Positions 22,219-33,189 of a stretch of 64,000 bases of DNA are shown here, piece by piece. The stretch lies in NCBI GenBank assembly GCA_029582165.1, contig CM055889.1:32467427-32531426 (forward strand). The letters are read 5' to 3'. This DNA is from Portulaca oleracea. Taxonomy: Eukaryota > Streptophyta > Magnoliopsida > Caryophyllales > Portulacaceae. The notes beneath the pieces are model-generated. The model did no database searches. It saw nothing but the letters and a program-made list of their open reading frames with translations, and was not told where the DNA came from. Each line of letters opens with the position of its first letter. Within the stretch, counting starts at the first letter, position 1. Made by a program: the position numbers and the translations under genes.

Positions 22219-22266
22219 GTTAGAGAGAACGAGAGAGAAAAGTGAATGTGAGAGAGAGAGAGAAAT

Positions 22267-22297
<31 letters not shown>

Positions 22298-22422
22298 TGA
22301 AAGAGAGATAGAGAGAGAGAGAGAGAGAAGAGTTAGAGAGAGAAAGAGAGAGAGAGAAAGAGAGACAAGAGAGAGAGAGAGAGAGCGAAAGAGAGAGAGA
22401 AGAGTTAGAGAGAGAGAGGAGT

Positions 22423-22468
<46 letters not shown>

Positions 22469-22482
22469 TTAGAGAGAAAGAG

Positions 22483-22520
<38 letters not shown>

Positions 22521-22824
22521 TTAGATAGAGAGAGAGAGAGAGAAGAGTTAGAGAGAGAGAGAGAGAAGCGAGTTAAAGAGAGAGAGAATCAAGGGAGCCA
22601 CGAGAGATGATGGAGAGAGAGATTGACTTTGATGCAAAAATTTTCACCCAACTTTCCTTTCATTTTCGAAGGGAAAATTTTTTATTCTTTGTGACCCCAA
22701 ATTTTCCATGCAATTTTCCAACTATTTTTTTCCATTCCTTTTTCTTCAATCCAAACAAAGGAAAGATTTTCATTTTCCAAAATATTTTTTTTTCCATCCT
22801 GTTTTCCTAGGTCCAAACGGACCC
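21568..22824 (-). mobile_element. PIF/Harbinger-like MITE, copy 2 (inverted)
   Basis: 1,257 bp with the same GGGTCCGTTTGGACC ends and TTA on both sides (21,565-21,567; 22,825-22,827). Its right half is the reverse complement of the left half of copy 1, so the two copies form a spaced inverted pair. The (GA)n tract inside is complementary to the (CT)n of copy 1. No transposase. Confidence 0.8.
21832..22590 (+). repeat. (GA)n microsatellite inside MITE copy 2
   Basis: About 760 bp of imperfect AG repeats with recurring AAGAGTTAGAGAGA interruptions. It is longer than the (CT)n tract in copy 1 but of complementary composition. Confidence 0.95.
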
Positions 22825-22827
22825 TTA

Positions 22828-23231
22828 GAGTTTTTCTTAAGCATTCTCGCCTAAGTTTTTAAAAAATAAACAAAAAAATTTAAATTTTAAAAAGAAATGA
22901 CTCATCTCTACCTACCTTAAAGTGAGCAAGAATCATTTTGTGCTTATCAAAATCGATGAGACAATATTCTTGTTGATTGGGCTGAACTTGGTTATGTCTT
23001 TACAAATTAGGAAGTGTTGTGTATGATTGGTGAATGTGTGAATTCTGAGACTCGTGCCCTCTAAGAATACTTTGGTTTCCTTGATAAAAATGAGTGCGAG
23101 GTTTAGGAGTTGCTTGATTGGATGACTAAGGAGAATCGTATTTTTGGGGACAATTTCTATTGCTCGTCATATTTTGGTGACCCTTGTGCGCTTCATGCTA
23201 AATCTCATTATGAGAAACATTATGGGGATGT
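22828..23231 (+). other. Coding-like stretch upstream of the 217-codon ORF
   Basis: From about 22,940 a frame different from that of the downstream ORF reads DWAELGYVFTN, then ECVNSETRAL, then DWMTKENRIFGDNFYCSSYF, interrupted by several stops. It could be the decayed 5' half of the same gene. Not recognised. Confidence 0.3.
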
Positions 23232-23885
23232 TTGTCCCCTTATGTGAGTTCTCTTCTTAGTTCTATTCCTATGCATGTCCCCTCCCTATGTGCTCAATTT
23301 GAATTATCTACCCATGCTACCATCCTCTCCACTTATGTTGCTCACCCAACCTTTATTGAAAATGATGGGAACTATATGCAACGATATGAAGAGTTCTTGT
23401 CAAAAATGGAAAAAGTGGAACAAGTGATATATAAGGTAATTGGCATAATACATCAAATGGGACCTAATTTGTTTGTAAGTGACTATGAGCTAGGACTTTT
23501 CTCACTCGAGGATTGTTCTTTGAATAGAATCAAGTCTTCTTCCCCCTTCTTCTCCAAAATTTATGTTAATCCTCCTTTGTATAATTGGGAAAATGATGAT
23601 GATGACTCTTTTTCTCTTTCTCTGACTTGTGTGCCACCTTTCTATGATATAGAAATTGTTTCTCGTGATGTATTTATGTGTGATTACGATTCTCTTTCAA
23701 TGGGTTATGACCCTGAGTGTTGCGCTTTCACCTTTGATGTTCAAGATGATGCATCTTTATTGTTCGCAATCCCGCCCCTTTCTTCATGTAAAAATTCCAT
23801 ATCTAATGTTTGTTCAGTCGCAGCACAGTGCAGGTGTAATTATCGTATCCACAGGGAGTTGAGGCTTCCGAACCTAAGAATATAA
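23232..23885 (+). CDS. Hypothetical protein, 217 aa, probably part of a decayed retroelement gene
   Basis: Open from MSPYVSSLLSSIPMHV to HRELRLPNLRI. No domain recognised. It is acidic, rich in Ser and aromatic residues, with a DDDDSFSLSL stretch near residue 120, no signal peptide and no clear membrane segment. The last 25 codons run into DNA (TCGTATCCACAGGGAG) that is typical of plant repeat consensus rather than coding sequence, so the true end is probably near codon 195. Upstream coding-like sequence in another frame suggests a frameshifted longer gene. A spurious ORF is possible but the codon use looks coding. Confidence 0.3.
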   Translation: MSPYVSSLLSSIPMHVPSLCAQFELSTHATILSTYVAHPTFIENDGNYMQRYEEFLSKMEKVEQVIYKVIGIIHQMGPNLFVSDYELGLFSLEDCSLNRIKSSSPFFSKIYVNPPLYNWENDDDDSFSLSLTCVPPFYDIEIVSRDVFMCDYDSLSMGYDPECCAFTFDVQDDASLLFAIPPLSSCKNSISNVCSVAAQCRCNYRIHRELRLPNLRI

Positions 23886-25239
23886 CGAACACATCTAGGC
23901 TTAAAGTTTGATATTTTGGTAGTTTGGTAAACACATGGACTAAAAGACAAAAGAAAAGCTACAATAAAAACGGAAAAGAGCTCGGGGGTATTACTGGGCC
24001 TCCTAATGAGAGAAAATGGATTGGTGACGAGGTTTAGGAATGATTCATAGGCAAGTTGTTCAGCATGGGAATTAAGTGAATGAATTAGCATCAAGCCCCT
24101 CTCGCCAAAGTTAGGATTCAATGCTTACTCTTTAGATTCCACAACTATTCCCATAGGGATGGTTTCTAGATAGCATGATAGCCTAATTCTTCTAATCAGA
24201 CAATAGTCACACGCCAATGTATATTTGTGTCCAATTAATCCATCCATATCCCTCCAATTTGATGATGAGGGATACTCTATAACCTCCCAACACAAAGACT
24301 ATCGACATCTAATGAAAAGGTAGGGTAAGACGTGCTAAAGAATCCACTGAATCATCCGAAACCACCCAACTTAACCTAAGCATGGATTTCATAGTTTTAG
24401 GAATGATCGGTATTCGGTAATCAAGGATGAGGATTGCATGGATAAGCTAGCATTGATTTCTCTCTCTCGAGTGGTAAATCAATGCATACTTTCCATAGCT
24501 CGTCATCACTCTTGTATATGACGGACCTTGATCGTATTCGAACTTAATCCCGACTAATTGGTTCCAAAATCCCTCTCTCGAGTGGATTAGGAACTTATTT
24601 TTCCTACATCTATCTCTAACTCGATGTTTGGGGAAGATTTATAATCTCTCAGCACCAAAATCCTCCAACCTCGAGTGAAAAGAGAGGGAGGAACACTTAA
24701 TTATTTCATTAATCACCCTAATCCCACTAATGTAGGCTTAATCCTCAATTAAGGGCAATAAATTACACCCTAACAAGAATAATCAACTCAACATTCAATA
24801 GAAATCTAGCAAAGGCCAACCTAACATTACCAATCAAACTAATTGAAAACATAAACAACGTAATCAACAAGTAATTAACTAATTGAAAGCTGGAATTAAA
24901 GATAAGAAGAACAAACTTACTCAAATTTGGTACTTAACGATGCTCCAAGGGCAAGGAAAGCAATAATGAAAACTTCAAACAAAGATAAATCTTGAATCTT
25001 CAAATAAAACTATGTAAAGTACACAAGAGATTAAATAAGAGCAAACCCTAATTAAAATCTACCTAAAACTCTAAACTACAAGCTAAAGCCGAGAACTAGA
25101 GATTAAAACCTAATAATGAATGGCTTTCCTGGAAAAACTCACAGTTTACATTATATACTTGGAGGAAATGAGGGCAAAAAAGAAGTCGTTTTTGCCATGA
25201 AATAAGTCGGCAGAACTGAGGCATCAAGGGCATGATATG
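23886..25239. other. Noncoding repeat-like DNA
   Basis: A/T-rich with repeated CCTCTCTCGAGTGG boxes near 24,460-24,680 and many short homopurine runs. The style (TCGTATCCACAGGGA start, then long noncoding) suggests LTR or LARD-type sequence, but no LTR pair could be delimited. Confidence 0.35.
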
Positions 25240-25680
25240 GTTTGTCATGGTCGTGACGCCTGAAGACTTACAAAAAACTAGCTTGGTTCGCCTCCCTTAC
25301 GGGTGTGATATATATGTGGATGTCACAGCCGTGAAGTGTCTTCTGGTTTGGAGTTTCTCTGAATGTCACGGCTGTGAGGCCTGTAATTGTATTTAGGCTC
25401 CAATTCCCTCACGGGCGTGGCATTGGAATGTCATGGCCATGAGGGGCCTTCTGTCTGGACTTCTCTTGGGAATCACGGTCGTGAAACTCATGGTCACGTC
25501 CGTGAGGCTACTTTCTAGCAAAACCCAGAATCCTCAGCTTCTCATGTGTCACGGCCGTCAGGCATAGTGTCGCGGCCCTGACTCCCATTTTGTCCCGAGT
25601 TCATTTTTGTCTCTTTTTTTTGTCAAGGTATGACGAGGGTCACGGTCGTGACGTCCTGCGTTACGGCCATGACACCCTTG
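25240..25680. repeat. Cluster of TCACGGCCGTGA-like palindromes
   Basis: About ten imperfect copies of TCACGGCCGTGA in 440 bp (for example 25,365-25,378, 25,475-25,490, 25,547-25,558, 25,637-25,650), with variants such as CATGGCCATG and TCACAGCCGTGA. Copies are spaced 15-60 bp apart in unrelated sequence, so this is not a tandem array. No coding frame. Confidence 0.8.
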
Positions 25681-27204
25681 CTGGTGACTCTTGTCTTATT
25701 GACTATCCCCGGGACTAAGGGTCAAGTTTTCTTCATCTCAGGCCAGGTTTTCTCAAGATTTACATTGGGGCCCTAACCCTTCTTCAGATAGGCCTAGTTT
25801 TGGCCTCGTTTCGCACACTTTTCCTCCACAAGTACATAATTAGTCTAGAAACCTACAAAGGAATAAAAATAGCATAAAAGCACTATCATTTATTCACAGA
25901 ACCGAGGAAAATGGCAAGGGATAATTAGGACACATTTTTGCTCAAAACTGATCCTAAACACCCCTAGCCTTTTTCTTATCCCAAGCAAAATAAAATAAAG
26001 AACTAAGCAAAACAAGTAAGGCACGTAACTCATTTCCGCAGGAATCGCGAATATATTTAGCGTATCCACCAACCCCTTTAAACCCTCCGGCAACCCGGGT
26101 GGACGAGGTTGGTCTCATGAGGGTTTGTAGAAGCTATACCCACAAAAGCCAAAGGAAATGAAAAGAAAAAGGGAAAAGGGAAGTGAAAATCAAAACTTTA
26201 AGAAAAGAAGGAGAGTTCATCATCGTCGAAATGCAAAAGCTACTCATACAACATCATTAATCAACCAAAAGCAGTTAGTATGTACATGCCAGGACACTAG
26301 ACTCGAGCGAGACTAATCTTTCTGATTTCCACTTCAACCTTGCCTAATGGGTTCCTTGTGCATAGATGTAAGTGTCTCTAATTTATTCTCTATCAAATCA
26401 AGGCAAAGGTGGTCAAGCTTCGGTTATCCACAAATCCACGTTCATTTTTATTAATTATTTACCCATTCACGTCACCCCCGCCCTATTTAGTGTCGCCCTT
26501 GCCTTGGTGAGGGGCGCAGGTTACATAGAAGGAGGTTTCGCACATTATTCACTCATTTCCTCACTTTTTTTTCTAGTTGGCATGTTTCGAGATATAGTGC
26601 GGCTTGTGAGGGGATTACTCTCCCAGCGTGGTTTCTATCCGTACGTAAACAATGTACTTAAGGGGCGAGGGGCCACAAACCACCCGTGCAATACCACGTT
26701 GGTAAATCAACTAACAAGCATGTATACATGTTTTCATTTTGTTTTCATACCGGGTTTTTCGAGAATTTGCACGACCCTCCGAAAAGGGTTACCCTCCTAA
26801 TTTGGGTTGCTCTATACGTATACAAAGTACTTATGGGGTGTGAGTGCCGCCAACTCACACCAACCCTTGTTGGTTTCGCCGGATTATTAGGGTCATGGAG
26901 TGCATGAAGAACCAAAACTAAGACCTCCTAAATGGAGAAAATCACGAAAACAGACTTAAGTGATTTAATGGTAAGGGCGTCACTTTGCAAAGGTGAAAAA
27001 GATATCGAATTTCAAGGTCACACCCAAAGAATAGGTTTGACACACACATAATGTTTTGGCGAACTAACTCAGATATCTAAACAACTAAAAACATAAAAAC
27101 AACCATAAGCTACTCCTAAAGAAGAAAATACGAAAACTTTTTAGGATTTTCACTTGATTTTTCTCTGCTTTGCTCAAGGCACACAAACAAAAAACTAAAT
27201 AAAT
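25681..27204. other. Noncoding repeat-like DNA
   Basis: No gene recognised. Small ORFs at 25,890-26,093 (-) and 26,372-26,800 (+) show no known motif. 26,095-26,130 has CCCGGGTGGACGAGG. Probably the continuation of the unclassified repeat to the left. Confidence 0.35.
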
Positions 27205-27306
27205 ACTGAAACTGATCACACCGTTGAACTTCTAAATGTCAGACTTAACTGCAGACATCCTGAAATAGGCAGAAAAAAAAACATTAAACCTCGCTCTGAT
27301 ACCACT

Positions 27307-28103
27307 TGTTAGACCTGGCTCAGATACCCTTGTGAGGTTCTGATACCAATCGTTAGGATCAAGGTAAAATATAAGGTAGGCCTAGTATTTGCAACGGAAG
27401 AGATAATTATCAGGATGTATAAATTGAGAAGAAATATAACAAGATCAGTAATTAAAATAGAGAGTATAAAGACACACGATTTACGTGGAAACCCAAATCG
27501 GGAAAAAACCACGGACGGCAACGGAGTAATAATCCACTAGTATAAGGGGAGAGATTACAAGAGAAAGGGGCTATATAACGCAAGGGGATCGACGACACGA
27601 TCACAAGGGGTTAATAGCACAGTGGGAATATACTGAAGACAAATTACTCTCTAAAGGACTCTCACAACCTAGGGATGGGTAGAGGTGAAGAATGCTCTGT
27701 GTGTGTGTTTTTCGTATGCCGTAGGTGTATAGGTTGATAACAACCTATATTTATAGTAGAATGAAGGAAAAAAGAAACTAGGTTAAATATTACAAAAACC
27801 TAGAAATAAAAGTGAAGAGCCGCCGCAGACGAGAACCTAGGCAGAGGTAGCATCGGATAGACGCTGGCTGCGTCTCGCTTTCGATGGTCTCTGGAAGACC
27901 CCCTACTAGGGTCCAATGACCCCCTGCTAGCGTCTTTGACCCCTGAGTAGCGCCTCACTTGAACAAAGCGCTGGTGGCATGCGTTTATACGCTAGTAGCG
28001 TCTCCGTCTTGCAGTCTTCGTTGAGGGGCGCTGCTAGCGTCCCATGTGACGCTGGTGGCGTCCCTCTCGTTCCTTCAATCGATTTTGGGCCATAAACCCA
28101 ATA
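27307..28103 (-). repeat. LTR of the deleted Copia-type element (left copy)
   Basis: 797 bp, about 97% identical by eye to 28,714-29,516. Its left end on the + strand is TGTTAGACC, next to a primer-site complement (GCTCTGATACCACT). A second primer-like sequence (GGTTCTGATACCAAT) lies 25-40 bp inside, so the real LTR edge could be near 27,353. It holds GACGCTAGTAGCGTC-like palindromes at 27,860-28,070. Confidence 0.8.
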
Positions 28104-28156
28104 AACTCCACCTTGGGCCAAAATCTCCAGTACCGTCACTGAGCCCCGGAGGGCAA

Positions 28157-28666
28157 TTAGATATGATGAGCATCAACTGAATTCAAGTGACCTTTGAACT
28201 CAGTAAGAGATGAGGTTGTAGATACGGCTGTAGAACCTGTAGTAGTCGAACCCTGTTGAACATAAAAATCGCCTTGCATGGACGTTGTAGAACAGGTATT
28301 GTTGGAACGCTCTTTAAACTTCGATCTGGCTTTGCTAGAACCCCCATTATTAGTGGTTTCACCTCTAAAAAACCAAGCCTTCAGCTTTATCAGAGAGCAC
28401 TTCAAGATCAAATTAGATTTGACATCTTCGAAAGACAAGGTTTCATATGATATGTCTTCTTTAAAGTGCTTGTAGGAATGGGGCAAAGAGAAAACCAACG
28501 AAGATAGCCTTATCCTCATCTTCAATAGTAACCTCCAAATTTGCCAGATCAATAATAATGGAGTTACCTTCATCAAAATATTTTTTTGAACTCTCCAGAT
28601 ACTGAAACTGATCACACCGTCGAACTTCTCAATATCAGACTTAACTGTAGACTTAACTGCAGACAT
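28157..28666 (-). pseudogene. gag: Truncated Copia-type gag
   Basis: 169 codons beginning MSAVKSTVKSDIEKFDG. The start KFDGVISFSIWRVQ matches the usual Copia Gag N-terminus (K-F-x-G...F-x-x-W), and LSSLVFSLPHSYKHFKEDI matches the later LLxSLPxSY block. The normal 100-residue stretch between these blocks is largely missing, and there is no zinc knuckle, so the protein is deleted. It lies between two LTRs with no pol. Confidence 0.7.
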
Positions 28667-28713
28667 CCTGAACTAGGCAGAAAAAAAAAATTAAACCTTG
28701 CTCTGATACCACT

Positions 28714-29516
28714 TGTTAGACCTGGCTCAGATACCCTTGTGAGGTTCTGATACCAATCGTTAGGATCGAGGTAAAATATAAGGTAGGCCTAGTATTTGCA
28801 ACGGAAGAGATAATTATCAGGATGTATAAATTGAGAAGAAATATAACAAGATCAGTAATTAAAATAGAGAGTATAAAGACACACGATTTACGTGGAAACC
28901 CAAATCGAGAAAAAACCACGGACGGCAACGGAGCAATAATCCACTAGTATAAGGGGAGAGATTACAAGGGAGATCCCAAGGGGCTATATAACGCAAGAGG
29001 ATCGACGACACGATCACAAGGGGTTAATAGCCCAAAGGGAATATACTGAAGACAAATTACTCTCTAAAGGACTCTCACAACCTAGGGATGGGTAGAGGTG
29101 AAGAATGCTCTGTGTGTGTGTTTTTCGTATGTCGTAGGTGTATAGGTTGATAACAACCTACATTCATAGTAGAATGAAGGAAAAAAGAAACTAGGTTAAA
29201 TATTACAAAAACCTAGAATTAAAAGTGAAGAGCCACCGCAGACGAGAACCTAGGCAGAGGTAGCATCGGATAGACGCTGGCTGCGTCTCGATTTCGATGG
29301 TCTCTAGAAGACCTCCTACTAGGGTCCAATGACCCCCTGCTAGCGTCTTGGACCTCTGAGTAGCGCCTTACTTGAACAAAGCACTGGTGGCGTGCGTTTA
29401 GACGCTAGTAGCGTCTCCGTCTTGCAGTCTTCGTTGAGGGGCGCTGCTAGCGTCCCATGTGACGCTGATGGCGACCCTCTCGTTCCTTCAATCGATTTTG
29501 GACCATAAACCCAACA
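28714..29516 (-). repeat. LTR of the deleted Copia-type element (right copy, 5' LTR)
   Basis: 803 bp. On the + strand it runs TGTTAGACC to ACCCAACA. The minus-strand primer site AGTGGTATCAGAGC abuts its left edge. Palindromic GACGCT/AGCGTC boxes at 29,270-29,480 mirror those of the left LTR. Confidence 0.82.
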
Positions 29517-30120
29517 ATATCTAAGGTTGTTAATGGATCCTAGGCCTTAGTCAATACCTTGCCAATTCTCTCCCATATCAAAATGGAACCACGCTCACCC
29601 CTACTTAGAGATATGCCATTAACGAACTTAACAGGTTGGCGAGTAAGGAATAAGTACTAAACTACGCATAACAAGCATAATCCATCTACCCCACAATTTA
29701 GTTTCCACCTATAGAAAATATTTAACTTCTAACTAGAACTAAACTTTGATGGGAAACATGAAAGATGGTTGATTGTCAGTTCGCGACCAAGCACCTTTTT
29801 GGTAAAACATTTTTTAGGCTAGTGAACCATATTTCTAGGTTGTTAGGTTGAGGGTTACTTCTATTTAGGTACTTCAAATGTTTGAAGAAAATAATTAATA
29901 TCTTAAAATGTATATAAATAATTATTAAAAACTAACTTTTTTGTAACAAATTACTTTGCACATTTGAGGCTGTTATTTCAAACAGTTCATCTAAAAATAT
30001 ATTTAATCTAAACAAGTAAACGTTATGTTAATATTTAAAGCAAACTTACGAAACATGTCTGAATAAATTGAAACAATGGAGTGAAAGTGATTGGCTAGTT
30101 TGGCAGCATCAACTAAACAA
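29517..30120. other. AT-rich intergenic DNA
   Basis: No gene seen. The final part (30,091-30,115) holds TTGGCTAGTT and GGCAGCATCAACTA, both of which recur near 30,771-30,795, the second in inverted form. Confidence 0.4.
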
Positions 30121-30723
30121 GTCATTACATATACCCTACCTAATATATGCGGTAATAATTTTTGCACACCCGACATTTGGGAAATAATTTTCACCCTACC
30201 TAACATTTAGTGAAAGTGATTTTTAGTGTTATAATCCGATAACTTGTCATCAGAAATGGAAAAATACAATAATACTCCTATATCATTATGTAAAATTACG
30301 ATGATGCCCTTTAATTTGAGAAGGAAAAGACTATGTTGGAGAGTAGAAGACAGACATGGTGGTTTGGGAGGGGTTAGGTTTTCATTTTCCTTATGGAGGG
30401 GGGGGGGGGACCGGGGAGAGAAATAAGAAGAATCAGTGGAGTGGTTGGGTTTTAAAATGCCATAACAATTAATACTAAAGGTACAAAAGTCATTTCACAT
30501 TTAATTGAAAGTCAAAGGAAATAATAACAAGGGTATAAAGGTCACTTCATATTAATTTTTTTTACAGTTCACCGGAAAAGTCAATAAAAAATCAATTATA
30601 ACATACCTGAGGGGCTTTAAATTTATGATCACTTAAATGTCAGGTAGGGTAAAAATTATTTTTCAAATGTCGGGTATACAAAAATTATTACCACATAAGT
30701 CAGGTAGGGTAAATGTAATTACT
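30121..30723. mobile_element. MITE with about 85-bp inverted terminal repeats
   Basis: The left end (ATTACATATACCCTACC... to CCCGACATTTG) and right end (CAAATGTCGGG... to GGTAGGGTAAATGTAAT) are inverted copies. The interior is noncoding with a G-run at 30,401. A 10-bp direct repeat TTGGCTAGTT lies further out (30,091-30,100; 30,771-30,780) and could be a target duplication of a slightly larger element. Superfamily not determined; Mutator-like is possible. Confidence 0.6.
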
Positions 30724-30780
30724 ACTTAAGCACTCGTCACCATTTTCAAAAGAAAAGAAAGAATATTATATTGGCTAGTT

Positions 30781-31445
30781 GATGCTGCCAAGGAATGTCC
30801 TATTTGTGCAAAACTGTCGATGACTCAATGGCTATAAAATTGATAGGAAGACATGCATGAAAGCTCAAGTCCAGGTGAAAACTTAAACAAATGCTATATT
30901 GATTTATTAGTTTTCTTAGGTATTTTGTCCTAATCTTGATTGGCTCCATTTTAAGACATAGGGTACCAGATTTTCCCACTATGCACAATAAATCAATTTT
31001 AAAATTTCAGCTAATCTCTCTCAAAAGAATTTTTAATCCTCTCTCTTTTGCTCTCTTAATGGCAAACATTGTTTACGCAAACTATGAATAAAATGACAAA
31101 ATGCTCGGTTAATTTATATTACTACCCGTACCATCATGTTGCCCGAAAACATGGCTTAATGTATGTCTGACGATATTAGTTTGTTTCATAGTGGTTGTCA
31201 TATACATATTCGAAATTTTTGTTTTTATTGAACTCAACTTACTTTACACATTTTTCTAAAAGAATTAAGCAAACCACAGATTATAATACAAGCCAACCTG
31301 AAATACAATGAAAATAAGGGATCAAAAACCTAAAACAGTTGACACAAATATTATGATATAAAATTTAGTACGGAGCATTGTTAATGTTTTACTATTTATC
31401 TTTGTAGGTACGGGACCACTATCATTAAATCTATACGTACACCCA
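30781..31445. other. AT-rich intergenic DNA, nothing recognised
   Basis: Only short unsupported ORFs and no terminal repeats. Confidence 0.4.
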
Positions 31446-31447
<2 letters not shown>

Positions 31448-31522
<75 letters not shown>

Positions 31523-31550
31523 GTATATATATATGTATGTATGTATGTAT
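31448..31550 (+). repeat. (AT)n/(GTAT)n microsatellite
   Basis: About 60 bp of pure AT followed by ATGTATAT and GTATGTAT repeats. The Tyr/Ile-repeat frame across it is an artefact. Confidence 0.95.
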
Positions 31551-31880
31551 AGAAATAATGTTCTTTAGTTTCAAAAAAGGATTTTGAACTAAAAAGAATA
31601 TAACTACATATGTATAGAAATAATGTTCTTTAGTTTCAAAAAAGGCTTTTGAACTCAAAAGAATACAACTCTTAGCGCAAAAACAAAAATCTATACATTT
31701 TAAGTATTTTTTGGTATTTCTATGTATATATGTATGTATGTATTTATGTATGTATGTATCTATGTAAAGAAATAATGTTCTTTAGTTTCAAAAAAGGCAT
31801 TTGAACTCAAAAGAATACAACTCTTAGCGCAAAAACAAAAATCTATTCATTTTAAGTATTTTTTGGTATTTCTATATAAT
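31548..31880 (+). repeat. Three partial tandem copies of a 65-155 bp unit
   Basis: The core GAAATAATGTTCTTTAGTTT recurs at about 31,551, 31,615 and 31,769. The last two copies share a longer unit that runs to TTTTTGGTATTTCTAT. (GTAT)n spacers separate them. Confidence 0.8.
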
Positions 31881-31889
31881 GTATCATGT

Positions 31890-32315
31890 CGCTGAGATGG
31901 GTTTGACTTTCAAAGGCTTTCCCTGTTGTGAGCTTCATGCACTAGTGATCCTAGCTGGTAGCATATGGCGCTCTAGGCCAAGAGATTAGAGCATGTCTAA
32001 TGTTGGTTGCTAACCTGCAATCATGCAATAAGTGAGCAATTGTTTATTCATGTTGATTACACATAGTGCAAACTTTGGATATATTTTTTCTTGGATATAT
32101 TGGTAATTTGGTCGATGAGCTACTGAGAGATGAAGGTAGTAGAGGCTCAGAAAGAGAATAAAGCCATTAGAAATTAGTTGATCAGAACCACCCGCGCTTC
32201 ATATGAAATGTTGCTCGTTTTCCATCTATGAATCCTTGAGGTGATGTTGTCAACCAGTCGATGGCAATCCATCTTGCTAAGCCATCCATCTATTGTAGGC
32301 ATCCCTATGTAATCT
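31890..32315 (-). pseudogene. LINE remnant: end of reverse transcriptase plus zf-RVT
   Basis: Read on the - strand, the right part encodes a typical plant L1-type post-RT segment (DGWLSKMDCHRLVDNITSRI, then RWKTSNISYEARVVLIN). After a deletion, another frame gives the zf-RVT pattern CTMCNQHE...TIAHLLHDC near 32,030. Stops and frame changes are frequent. A non-LTR retrotransposon would target-prime reverse transcription with the full protein; here only a decayed piece remains. Confidence 0.65.
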
Positions 32316-32339
32316 TAAACATAACATGTGGAATTGTTG

Positions 32340-33123
32340 ATATATTTTTTCACTAATAGGAAAGTTCATAGCTATTTGGAGAAAACAATCTCCTTAAATT
32401 CCCTTAGTACTTTCCAAGAAAAAAGGATTAGAAGCTACTAAATGGAGATTCAACTTTTAGGGTATTGAAGGCAAATCCAGGCTTCTAGAAAGTTTTTGTT
32501 TCTTTTAATTAATGATAATTAACTTATTGCAAATTGGTGCACATTAATTGATGTTGATGAGTGTTGGTGAATGCTCATTAGTATTGATCAAGGTTCATAG
32601 GGGTCAACCAATGTTGATAATTAATATGATAGGCGTGTTGATCAATGTTGGATGCTGATGGTAGGTACTTATCATAAGTTAAAATGAACAAGTCCAAAGT
32701 GGGTAACTACTTCAAAAAATATCTTTGTTTGACCTAATTTCAACTTCTTCCATGAAAAGTTGTCAAAATGTCTGGCAACCATATACTATTAGGCATTCAT
32801 TAGCTACTTTACAGTTGTACTACTTTAACTTTATTTACTAGAATTAAAATTTAGCACGTTCACACAAATATGATTTACATTACTAATACTATACATTAGG
32901 CGTATACTTCACGGTATTTTGGTAATTGCGACTACATTTAATCACAATATCTGCATTGTCCACATTTAAGTACTCACATGTGTGGTTGAATTGATTTGCA
33001 GTCAAGTTCTTTCAGTTGTACATCAAGTATCCTTATCAATAGTATTGGCATACATTGAATTGTAAACTGTAGTTTTTTTCTAAATATGTTAAAGGAAAGA
33101 CTTGAATTGAATCCTCATATAGT
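32340..33123 (+). repeat. 5' LTR of element A, first part
   Basis: Aligns with 48,234-49,015 of the 3' LTR almost base for base. The shared sequence starts near TATATTTTTTCACTAATAGG, and the exact LTR start is uncertain. It ends with AGT (33,121-33,123), the target duplicated by the CACTA insertion. Confidence 0.8.
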
Positions 33124-33189
33124 CACTACAACAAAAATATTCATTCGGCACACAATTTTGGAGAAAACTGCACACATATTACTGTTACA

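Larger units (their letters stand above)
27205..29516 (-). mobile_element. Internally deleted Copia-type element, internal-LTR-internal-LTR array
   Basis: Read on the - strand: LTR (29,516-28,714), TGGTATCAGAGC-type primer site, a 600-bp internal region with a gag remnant, a purine tract (AAGGTGGAGTT), LTR (28,103-27,307), and then again a primer site and the first 100 bp of the internal region (27,306-27,205). No protease, integrase or RT is present. The extra internal piece beyond the second LTR shows the locus was longer or was reshaped by recombination between LTRs. Confidence 0.8.

Noticed and set aside
25240..25680. CRISPR-like array
   Set aside because: Boxes are degenerate, irregularly spaced and palindromic, in a plant repeat; no uniform repeat/spacer structure and no cas genes.
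31431..31658. Tyr/Ile-repeat ORF
   Set aside because: Produced by the (AT)n microsatellite.
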